NCBI GenBank assembly: GCA_021772675.1 | Contig: JAJFLO010000188.1 | Coordinates: 1 to 64,000 of the forward strand | Origin: Verrucomicrobiota bacterium | GTDB lineage: Bacteria > Verrucomicrobiota > Lentisphaeria > JABSQK01 > JAJFLO01 | Direction of reading: 5' to 3' | DNA length: 64,000 nt | Shown here: piece after piece, positions 47,301 through 59,300 of the stretch | Layout: every line of letters begins with the position of its first letter | Position numbering within the stretch: position 1 is the stretch's first letter | Program-made: the position numbers and the translations under genes | The notes under the pieces: model-generated | The model's input: the letters and a program-made list of their open reading frames with translations, nothing else | Told to the model about the DNA's origin: nothing | The model's database searches: none

Positions 47301-50300
47301 GGAGCTGGAGGATCGAATGCTCATGTGATTCTGCAAGAGTATGAGCAGCCTCAGTCGGTAGAAAATAGGTCCAATCAGTCCGATCTGTCTGATAAGTCCC
47401 ATCAGACATATCTTATAATCTTATCGGCAAAGAATGAAGACCGCCTTCGTGAAATAGCCAAGAATCTCCATGAATTCATCCTTCATCCTTCATCCTTCAT
47501 CCTTTCAGAACTTGCCTACACACTTCAAGTTGGACGGGAGGCAATGGAGGAACGTTTAGGATTCATTGTGAACTCCATCGAAGAACTAAAGGATAAACTA
47601 CACGGCTTTCTCGAAGGACAAAATGACATTGAGGATCTGTATAGGGGACAAATTAAACACAACAGAGGTACCTTAGGAGTCTTTGCCATTGATGAAGATC
47701 TACAACAGGCGGTAGATAATTGGATTGCTAAACGGAAATATGTAAAACTCTTGAACCTTTGGGTCAAGGGACTGATTATTGATTGGAACAAACTATATGG
47801 CGAAAACAAGCCTTGCCGAATTAGTTTGCCCACCTATCCTTTTTTAGGAAAACGTTATTGGATACCTAAATTTACAACTCCGCCCGCCGCTGACACCATC
47901 ACTTCCAGCGTGTCCTCTTTTATCCATCCACTGCTCCATAAAAACACTTCTGATTTTTCGGAACAGCGGTTTAGTTCGACCTTTACAGGCCACGAGTTCT
48001 TTTTGGAGGATCAAGTCGTAAAAGGTCTAAAGATATTGCCCGGAGTAGCGTGTCTTGAAATGGCTCGGGTTGCTGTACAAAAAGCATTGGGCGCTTTACT
48101 GGATAGGCAAGCGGGGATTCTATTGAAAAACGTGGTTTGGGGGCAGCCCATTGCAGTAAACAGTCACCCCAAAGAAGTCCACATCAAACTTTTATCAGAA
48201 TGTAATGGAGATATTACCTATGAAATTTTTAGCGAATCTGAAAAAGCCGATGCGAAGTGTATTGTTCACAACCAGGGCCGAGCACAGCAAAGTCCAGTAT
48301 CTGAAAATTCCAGCTTGGATATCCCGGCTTTACTGGCTGAATGCAGTCAAAGCAGGCTAAACTCCAGTCAATGTTACGAAGCCTGTAAAGCGATGGGAAT
48401 CGACTATGGTCCCGGACATCAGGCCATTAAAGAAATCTATATTGGAAATAACCGAGCGCTGGTGAAACTTTCCTTGCCATCTCACCTTTCAAAGACACGG
48501 GGGCAATTCGTTCTTCATCCAAGCCTGGTGAATGGCGCCCTACAAAGCATTATAGGCTTAAACACCACCAATCAAGGATCAGGAACAGAGAACAGGGGAC
48601 CGGTTTTACCTCTAACACTTCAAGAACTTCATATTTTATCTCGTACTTCTACTCTCATATGGGCCTTGGTTCAATCCAACAAAAGAGATCAGGAGCAAAA
48701 ACTCGACCTAGAATTATGCGATGATCAAGGCACTGTTTGCGTACGAATGAAGGGGTTGGTCTGCCACGAAAGTTTACATTCATCAATTACTACTCGACAT
48801 TCCTTACAGCCCACGATCGTAGCAGAATCCGTTTTTTCGAACAAAACAGATAAACCAACGACAGTTTCATTACAGTTTCTATCAGACGATAAAAGCCTAT
48901 CTACTAACCCGGATGGCCAAAGCCGGCAGCCAATCACCTTATCGTCAACAAACCTTTCATTATCACAACCCAGAATCGACGATAATTCTAATCCTCCGAT
49001 GTCTGTTAATTCCTCTATCACGGTGGAATTATTACAGGACGAACTGGCAACAACCCTGGCAAAAGCCTTATACATGGAGCGAAATGAGGTTGATCCGGAT
49101 AGACCATTTATTGATTTGGGGATGGATTCGATTGTCGGTGTGGAATGGATCAAGACGATCAATAAGAAATATGAAACCCAAATACCTACAACCAAAACCT
49201 ACGATTATCCCACCATTAATGAATTCGCTGAATTCCTAAAAAAAGAATTGAATAAACAAAGCAAACAACCCTTAAGAGATTCAGTGATTCAATGCCTATC
49301 GAGTGCCCCGGATGACCAAAACCAGCAGCCAATCACCTTGTCGTCAACAAACCTTACATTATCACAACCTGAAATCGACGATAATTCTAATCCTCCGATG
49401 TCTGTTAATTCCTCCATCACGGTGGAATTATTACAGGACGAACTGGCAACAACCCTGGCAAAAGCCTTATACATGGAGCGAAATGAGGTTGACTTGGAAA
49501 GACAATTTATTGATTTGGGGATGGATTCGATTGTCGGTGTGGAATGGATCAAGACGATCAATAAGAAATATGAAACCAAAATACCTGCAACCAAAACCTA
49601 CGATTATCCCACCATTCGTGAATTCGCTGAATTCCTAAAAAAAGAATTGAATAAACAAGGCAAACAGTTTGTAAGCCGTCCGGAAATTTCAGAGACGAAT
49701 CAGTCTTCATCAAAGGTCGCGCTAGAGCCCATCGAATTGCCATCAAGCGATTTACACCAAATTACAGGAATTTCAACACCAACACTTTCTTCATTTAATT
49801 TAACAAAAAAACAACATTTTCTCCCCCAAATATCAAGCCATAATTACGCACAAGGAGAGCATCGTCAGAGACAATTAAAAAAGGATACAGAGAAAAAAGA
49901 AGGTGATGTAGTAAAGCAGCACCAAGAGGATCTTTCAAGATTAGGGACCTCTTATGGCCTTGTGCTTTCAACGGTTCATTCCCTGAAAGAACTGTCATTG
50001 AGTCAATGGGCTATATCAGAACCCAATCAAGATGAAGTGACGATTCAAGTGAAGGCATCCGCTATTAATTTTCCGGACACGATGTGTGTAAGAGGATTAT
50101 ATCCAACAATGCCTGATTATCCTTTTGTCCCTGGATTTGAAGTTTCAGGCGTGGTTGCTAGAAAAGGCAGTCAAGTTTCCGAGATTGATATAGGAGACGA
50201 AGTCATTGCACTCACGGGAAAGCAACTGGGAGGACATGCCAGCCATGTGAATGTGCCAATAAGAAATATTGTTCAAAAACCTAAAAATGTTTCTTTTGAA

Positions 50301-53300
50301 GAAGCCTGTAGTCTGCCCGTTGTTTTTGGTACGGTGAATTATGCGTTTGAATTAGCAAAACTTGCCCCAAAAGAACATGTATTAATTCAAACAGCGACGG
50401 GAGGATGTGGTCTTGCTGCCCTTCAACTGGCGCATTTGAAAGAATGTGTTTGTTATGCCACATCAAGTAGACAAGAAAAATTAGATATTCTTAGAAAATT
50501 TGAAATTCCTCATGTTTTTAATTATAAAACGTCAGATTTTGATCGGGAAATAAAACGCATCACCAAAAACAGAGGAATTGATGTTGTATTAAATATGCTA
50601 TCCGGTGATGGAATTCAAAAAGGCTTAAATTGCTTAGGCCCCTCAGGCCGGTATTTAGAACTTGCCGTACATGCATTAAAAACAAGCCAGGCATTAGACC
50701 TCTCAAAACTAGTGCGGAATCAATCAATTTATAGTATTGATTTACGCCAATTGAGCTTCGAGAAAAAAGGGCTTGGAAAAGAGATGCTCAAGCAAATGAA
50801 ATTTATGATTGAGTCAGAACAAATTGTGCCGATAGTGTCTCGAATTTATCCCATTCACCAGATTCGTGAGGCCTTAGAATACGTGGGACAGGGGAAGCAT
50901 ATTGGTAAAGTTGTGATCAGTCACACGAATCACAAAATGATTGATTGCCTAGATCATTGCCTACAACGTTTATTAGAGCATAAACGAATCTGTAAACAAA
51001 GACACCCAGCTATTACCACAACGACCTCTGCAATAAACGGACAAAAGAAAAAACAGACCCAGGAAGGTATTGCCATCATCGGCATGTCTGGACAATTTCC
51101 GAAGTCAAAGACCTTAGCTGAATTTTGGGACAATCTGGCACAGGGAAAAGATTGTATTTCGGAAATTCCAACGACACGATGGTCTATCGATCAGTATTAT
51201 GACCCCGACGCGATAACTTCAGGAAAGATCGATTGCAAATGGATGGGGGTTTTAGAGGATGTGGATTGTTTTGATCCGTTGTTTTTTAATATTTCACCGG
51301 CGGAAGCTGCTTTAATGGATCCGCAACAACGGCTGTTTTTAGAAAACTGCTGGCATTGTATTGAAGATTCTGGAATAAGTCCTGCTGCCTTGTCTGGAAG
51401 TCGTTGTGGTGTTTTTGCTGGTTGCGGCCCTAACGAGTTTGGGCAATTCGTGAATGGACAAGAACTTAATGCTCAGGCCTTGCTAGGAGGAGCTGCTTCG
51501 ATTTTACCAGCCCGGATTTCATATATCTTAAACTTAAAAGGCCCCAGTTTATCCATTGATACCTCATGTTCCTCTTCGCTAGTAGCCATTGGGGAAGCCT
51601 GTAATAGTTTGCAATTGCAAACCTGTGATCTTGCCTTAGCAGGAGGGGTATCTGTGTTGTCAGGGCCTAACTTGCATATTATGACCACTAACGCAGGTAT
51701 GTTATCGAAAGATGGACGTTGTTTTACCTTTGATGAACGGGCAAATGGATTCGTTCCCGGGGAAGGCGTTGGCATAATTTTATTGAAACGACTCTCGGAC
51801 GCGATTCATGATCGAGATCCAATTTACGGAGTAATCAAAGGATGGGGAGTCAATCAGGATGGAAAGACAAATGGGATAACTGCGCCTAGCGTGAATTCAC
51901 AGATTTCATTGGAGAAAGAGGTCTATGAACGTTTTAATATTAATCCGGAAACAATTTCCCTCGTCGAAGCCCACGGAACCGGTACCAAACTCGGAGATCC
52001 AATTGAAGTGGAGGCCCTTATCGAGTCTTTTCAATCCTATACGCGGAAGAAAAATTATTGTGCACTAGGATCTGTAAAAAGCAACACCGGGCATCTACTG
52101 GCAGCGGCTGGAATCGCCGGGATTATAAAGGTATTACTTGCTTTGCGGCACCGAATGTTACCCCCTACCATCAATTTTGAAACACTCAATTCACATATTA
52201 CCCTAGAGAATAGTCCCTTTTACATCAATACTGAAATACGCCCCTGGAAGATTCCCGAGGACGCTACCCGACGTGCGAGCGTAAGTTCTTTCGGATTTAG
52301 TGGAACGAATGCGCATTTAGTCATTGAAGAATGGCTGGCACCGCCAGTCGGTGATAGCTCGTATAAGACTTATATTATCGTCCTATCAGCCAAAAATAAA
52401 GAACGGCTTAGAGAAGTCGTTAAAAATCTCCTTGATTTTACCAACCATAAAATCTTAAATCAAAAATCTGAAATTCTGAATTTGTCTGATCTCGCCTATA
52501 CACTCCAGGTAGGGCGTAAGGCCATGGAGGAGCGCTTAGCTCTGATTGTAGAATCAGTCCATGAACTTGGAGAAAAACTAAAGGGGTTTATGGAGGGGAA
52601 AGAGGCCATTGAAGAGCTATATCGAGGACAGGTCAAGCGGAACAATGAGTCATTAACGGATTTTACAGCGGATGAAGATATCGCCAAAACAATTGATGCT
52701 TGGATGGCAAAAGGTAAGTACGGAAAACTGTTAAGACTGTGGGTTAAGGGACTGAATTTTGACTGGAACAGTCTTTATGGTAATTCTAAACCTCGGCGAA
52801 TCAGCCTTCCGGCATATCCGTTTGCCAGGGAACACTATCCCGTACATCAGATTGATGCTAATCCTAACAATAGCACAAGCCCTTCTACGATCATCCACCC
52901 CCTGCTACAGCAAAACACATCCAACCTTTCGGAACAACGCTTCAGTTCGACGTTTACAGGCCAGGAGTTTTTCTTGGCAGATCATGTTGTGCAAGGTCAA
53001 AAGGTCTTACCCAAATTTGCGTATCTTGAGATGGCCCGAGCGGCAGTAGAACAAGCAGCAGGCTCTCTGGCAGATGATCAAACGGAAATCCAATTGAAGA
53101 ATGTGATTTGGGCGCAACCGATTATAACCAATGGTCATGCACAAGCAGTCCATATTGGACTTTGTCCGGAAGAGAAAGGACAGATTCGATATGAAATCTA
53201 CACCGAAGTAGAAAATAGGGAAGAGGAGCCGGTTATTCATTGTCAGGGAATAGCAACCCTCAATACTTCCGAGAAACTGCCCCCTCTGGATCTTCCCGGT

Positions 53301-56300
53301 TTACGAGCCACCATGGACCAAGGGCATTTGAATTCCAAACAATGCTATGACGCCTTTAAGACGCCGGATATCGATTACAGTTCTGGCCATCAATGCCTTG
53401 AATCAGTCTATATTGGCAAGAATCAGGTGTTAGCGAAATTGTCTATGTCTTCCTCCATTTTGGAAACTCAAGATCAATATGTGCTGCATCCGAATCTGAT
53501 GAATTCTGCTCTGCAGGCTTCCATCAACTTAGAACAAAGTAACAATTTATACCTCCCCTTTGCGCTGGAATCGCTTGACATCATAGGAAAATGTACAGCT
53601 TCGATGTGGGCATGGATCCGCTATTCTAACGGCAATGCATCGACAGAGAAGGCGCAGAAACTCGACATTGATCTCTATGGTGATCAAGGAACAATTTGTC
53701 TACGGATGAAAGGACTTTCATCTCGAGTTTTCGAAAGGGAAGCCACTTCTACCGGAATTCTTGGAACGTTAACGTGTCAACCAATTTGGAAAGAAAAGGC
53801 GATTCCCCAAAAAGCGAATTCTCCTGAATACTCGCAGCATCTGGTCATGTTGTGTGAGATAGATCCATTGGATATTGATAGGAGTGAGCGAACAGCAAAC
53901 ACCACGAGTAACGATTGGGTTCGGATGCACTCAGAAAGTAAAGATCTGGCCAAACGCTACCAAGACATTTCGATTCAAGTCTTTGAAACGATCAGGGGGA
54001 TCCTTGAGAAAATGCCCAAGGGCAATATCCTCATTCAGATTCTTATTCCTTCCAAAATAGAGGAACAAGTCTTCTCCGGCCTTTCCGGATTGCTCAAAAC
54101 GGCTCACCTAGAGAATCCTAAAATACTTGAACAACTTATAATCGTAGATCCAGGTGAAACGGAGGAAGAACTGCATGAGAAACTTAAAGAAAACAGCCGG
54201 TGTCCTGAAGACACTCAAATTCGATATCGGAAGGGTCAACGCCAGGTGCTTTTCTGGAAAGACATACCCGTTACGGAGGAAGTCGCCCAGATTCCCTGGA
54301 AGATGGGGGGAGTCTACCTCATTACGGGAGGTGCCGGCGGGATAGGAATGATTTTTGCCAAAGAAATCGCACGCTCAACCAAAGACTCGACCCTGATCCT
54401 GACAGGCCGTTCTCGTTTAAGCCGAGAAAAGCAAATTCAACTAAAAGAATTAGAGGCCTTGGGTGCACAAACCAAATACATGCAATGTGATGTGACCCGG
54501 AAAGAGACGGTTGTCAATTTAATTCAAAGCGTTCAAGAGAAGTTCGGGAACCTTCACGGCATCATCCATAGCGCGGGAGTGATTCGTGACAACTTCATCC
54601 TCAAAAAAACAACACAGGAGCTGAAAGAGGTTTTAGCTCCCAAAGTCGCGGGACTGGTTAATGTGGACCAAGCCAGTAGGGATCTGCCCCTTGACTTCTT
54701 TGTTCTTTTTTCCTCACTGGCAGGGCCTCTGGGCAACATAGGCCAGGCTGATTATGCATGCGCCAACGCCTTTATGGATGGTTATGCTCGATACCGCAAT
54801 GATCTAGTGGCTACAAACCAACGCCAAGGTCGGACTCTTTCGATAAACTGGCCATTGTGGAAAGAAGGGGGTATGCAAGTCGATGAAACCAATGAAAATA
54901 TGATGAGACAAAGCATGGGGATGATCGCTATGCAAACTCCAACCGGAATCCGGGCCTTTTATCAATCTCTGGGCGCTAAAAAGGATCAGGTGATTGTGAT
55001 TGAAGGGGACCTTACACGGTTAAGGAAGCTTGTGTCAGAAGTTCCATCAGCTGTAAACTCACTTTCCACGAAGGCATCCATTCAAGGGGTAGACTTAAAA
55101 CTGCTTCGTCAAAAAACCTTGAACAACCTCAAAGGTCTTTTTGGAGAAACAATCAAATTAAGCATGGCCAAAATTGATGCCGAAGAGTCGCTGGAGAGCT
55201 ATGGGATTGACTCGATCATGATTACTCGGCTGAATCAAAAATTAGAACTGATTTTTAGAGAAATCTCAAAAACGTTATTTTTTGAATACCAGACGCTTGC
55301 GGCCTTAGCAGACTATTTTATCGGCGAGTACCCCCAAGAATGTATGGCTTGGAGCAAGCTTGAGCTACCTGTGTCTTCTCGACCCGAAGCGCCTTCAGCG
55401 GCTGGGATTTTCAATCATGAGGTTCCTAAAATAACTTCCCTAAGGTCACGAAATGGAAGGGAGGGGCGATTTTCTCTTCAGGATCCGAGTGAACGGGTTC
55501 AAGATCTGATTGCGATAATTGGGATCAGTGGGCGCTATCCGCAGGCAAAGAACCTGGAAGAATATTGGAAGAATTTGGAAACAGGCAAGGACTGTATTAC
55601 GGAGATTCCGGAAGGTCGATGGTCGATGGAAGGATTTTTTCATCCAGATCCGGATGAGGCTGTAGCCCAAGACAAAAGCTATAGCAAATGGGGCGGTTTT
55701 GTAGAAGGCTTTGCTGATTTTGACCCTTTATTTTTTAATATTTCACCTAAAGAAGCGATGAATATGGATCCTCAAGAACGATTGTTTATTGAGTCTTGCT
55801 GGGAAGTTCTTGAGGATGCAGGCTATACCAAGGAACGACTTGCGGATCAGTTTGATGGCCGGGTCGGTGTTTTTGCAGGAATTACCAAAACAGGATTTAA
55901 TTTATATGGCCCCGATTTAAGGAATCAGGGGGAAAAAATCTATCCTAACACATCGTTTAGTTCAGTGGCTAATCGGATTTCCTACTTGCTTAATTTACAA
56001 GGTCCAAGCATGCCGATAGATACCATGTGTTCGTCCTCATTGACGGCAATTCATGAAGCCTGTGAACATCTGCATAGGTACGAATGCGAAGCGGCGATAG
56101 CAGGCGGGGTTAATTTGTATCTTCATCCGACAAGTTATATTGAACTCTCTGCGCTGCGCATGCTTTCGGTAAACGGACAATGCAAAAGTTTTGGAGAAGG
56201 GAGCAATGGGTTTGTGCCGGGCGAAGGAGTCGGCGTTGTTTTTCTGAAACGCTTATCCCAAGCGATCACAGACCAGGATCATATTTATGCAGTGATCCGC

Positions 56301-59300
56301 GGAACAGGTATTAATCACGGTGGCAAAACGAATGGATTTACGGTTCCCAATCCAAACGCTCAAAGCAAACTTATCAGCGAAACCCTGGACAAAGCGGGCA
56401 TAAATGCCCGAACTATCGGTTATATTGAAGCCCATGGAACGGGTACCGAACTCGGCGATCCGATTGAAATTTCGGGGCTTACCCAGGCATTTTGTAAGGA
56501 TACTCAGGATACTCAATTCTGTGCCATTGGCTCTGCAAAATCGAATTTAGGCCATTTAGAATCGGCGGCAGGGATTGCCGGAGTGACAAAGGTCTTACTG
56601 CAATTGAAGCACAAAAAAATTGTTCAAAGCTTGCATGCCAAAGAATTGAATCCTAATATTAATTTTGCAAAAACTCCTTTTGTCGTCCAACAAAAGCTTG
56701 GCGAATGGAATCGACCTATACTTGAAATAGCTGGTGAAACCCGAGAATATCCAAGGCGAGCCGGAATCTCATCCTTTGGCGCAGGTGGATCCAACGCACA
56801 TGTCATTTTGGAAGAGTATGAAGCACAACCGCCGGTAAAATATAGGTCCAATCAGTCTGATAAGTCCGATCAGACATATCTTATAATCTTATCAGCCAAG
56901 AATGAAGACCGCCTTCGTGAAATAGCCAAGAATCTCCATGAATTCATCCTTCATCATTCATCCTTCATCCTTTCAGAACTTGCCTATACCCTCCAAGTTG
57001 GCCGAGAGCCCATGGAAGAACGCCTGGGATTTACTGTGGGCTCAGTTCATGAGCTTACGAAGAAACTCCAGAGTTTTATTGAGGGGCAAGATAATATTGA
57101 AAATCTATACCGCGGACAGGTCAAGCGTCATAAAGAGATGTTGGCTGTTTTTAGAGACGATGAAGAATTACAAGAAGGCGTTGACAAATGGATTCAACAT
57201 AAAAAATATGAGAAACTTTTGGACCTATGGGTGAAGGGACTAACTCTTGATTGGAACAAGTTCTACGGCGACAGGAAACCTAGTCGAATCAGTCTCCCGA
57301 GCTATCCTTTTGCCCAAGAACGCTATTGGGTGGCCGGGGGCGGTAATCCAATATCAGTAGTCCGTAATCTGAAATCGGAAGTTATACATCCTCTGTTACA
57401 TAAGAACACGTCCAATCTTTCCGAGCAGCGGTTTAGTTCGACCTTTACGAGCCAGGAGTTTTTCTTCGCTGATCATATCGTAAAAGGGCAAAAGGTCATA
57501 TTGGGAGTGGCGTATCTTGAGATGGCCCGAGCCGCAGTAGAACAAGCAGCCGAATTTTCAAGCCATATTCAAGGGATCCGGCTCAAAAACATCGTCTGGG
57601 CTCAGCCAATTGAGGTTAATAGCCATGCGAAAGAAGTCCATATTGGTCTCTTTGCAGAAGGGAATAGTCAGATTATGTTTGAAATCTACACCGAGCCTGA
57701 ACATTCTGAGGGAGAGTGCGTAATACATAGCCAGGGAGTAGCAACATTGATCTCTTCCAATGAAGCGCCTCCTCTGGATCTCGCCGACTTGCAGGCAAAA
57801 ATGAACAAGGGGCACTCCAACGCTGAGCAGGGTTATTCAGTTTTTAAGGCATCCGCTAGTGACTGCAGTTCCGGCCATCAATGCGTCAAAGAGCTTTATA
57901 CCGGCCCGGAACAAGTGCTTGCGAAACTGACTTTGCCTTCGTCAGTTGCAGAGACTCTAGACAAATTTGTTCTTCATCCCGGCATTATGGATTCTGTCCT
58001 GCAAGCCTCGATAGGCTTAGTCATTCATAACCCGGAGCCGGTAATAAACAACCCTAAACCGATTTTACCGTTTGCACTGGACGAACTTGAAATCACAGGT
58101 GCATCCACGGCTTCGATGTGGGCCTGGATACGCAGATCCGACGACAACCCGGTAGGGGAAAAGCGACAGAAACTCGATATCGATCTATGTGATGATCAAG
58201 GGACGATTTGCACAAGTCTAAAAGGGATTACTGTACAACTATTGAATGTTGAGAAAGAAATTAGTGCTGGGGGGAACCGAGGGATTCGCATTGATATTGA
58301 TCATTATTTAACACAGTTGATTTTCAAGCATCTTAAAGTTCCTGACGATGTTATTAAAATGGACATAGAGCTTGAAGATTATGGGATAGATTCTGTTTCG
58401 GCCGCGACAATGGTTCATGAAATAAAGCAAAAATTTTCAAATATACCGCAATCACTTTTCCTGGAATATAAGACTTTAGGTGAAATTAAGAGCTTTATCA
58501 TGGAAAATAATGTTGGAACAACAAGACTTTCCGATGTCCATGAAAAACACACTGTCAATGGCCAGGAAGATAACCCTTTTGATATTAAGCAATCCCTAAA
58601 AAGCATTCGGAATTCAAAAAACGCATCCGGGAAACGAATATCAAAAAGAGTAAGTCATTGTAATATCAGCATTATTGGCATGGCAGGCCAATTTCCCGGC
58701 GCCGGCAATATTGATGAATTTTGGGATAACTTGGCTACTGGTAAGGTGACTGTATTAAGACTACCGGAAAACAGAATGAGATTAATGAATCTAAGTAAAG
58801 ATGATCTGCCAGAAGCCGAGGAGATATTTGGCGGATATTTAGATAACATTGAATATTTTGACTATAAGCTTTTTAAGATTCCGTTTGATGAAGCCAAAGC
58901 AATGGATCCCCAGCTCAGGAAACTAATTGAGGTCATATGGCAGGCTATATTGAATGCCGGGTCTACTGTCCATGAATTTAGAAAGGAAAAGACCGGACTT
59001 TTTGTCACAACAAAAGGACATTCAGGTTATGGAGAAATCGTCGTAGAAAAAGAAAATAAACACGATCGGTATTCTGTAGAAAGCCCCTCGCTATACGCAA
59101 ACAGAATTTCCAATATTCTAAATATCAAAGGCCCCAGTGAGCTTGTAGAAACAGGATGCTCAAGCTTTCTTGTCGCTATTAAGCATGCCATTACAGCAAT
59201 AAGGGATGGACGGTGCAAGCAGGCAATCGTTGCCGCTGCGGAATTATCGCTATCCCCCCACGAATTTAGAAGTAAAGATACTATTGGTCTTTACAGTACG

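Larger units (their letters stand above)
46020..50940 (+). other. Module 10: KS8-DH*-tandem beta-branching ACPs-MDR-type ER
   Basis: KS8 is intact. The DH has Gln2707 for His and Asn2880 for Asp. Two ACPs, both LGMDSIVGVEW, carry the Trp six residues after the serine (Trp3085 in the first) that marks carriers serving HMG-CoA-synthase beta-branching. They are followed by a medium-chain dehydrogenase-type ER (FPDTMCVRGLYP, PFVPGFEVSGVV, TATGGCGLAALQ from 3500). A beta-methyl branch, possibly reduced by this ER, is expected. Confidence 0.82.

Noticed and set aside
47470..47515. CRISPR-like array from repeated CATCCTT words
   Set aside because: The units are about 7-8 bp, uninterrupted by spacers, and translated in frame within a PKS; there are no cas genes.
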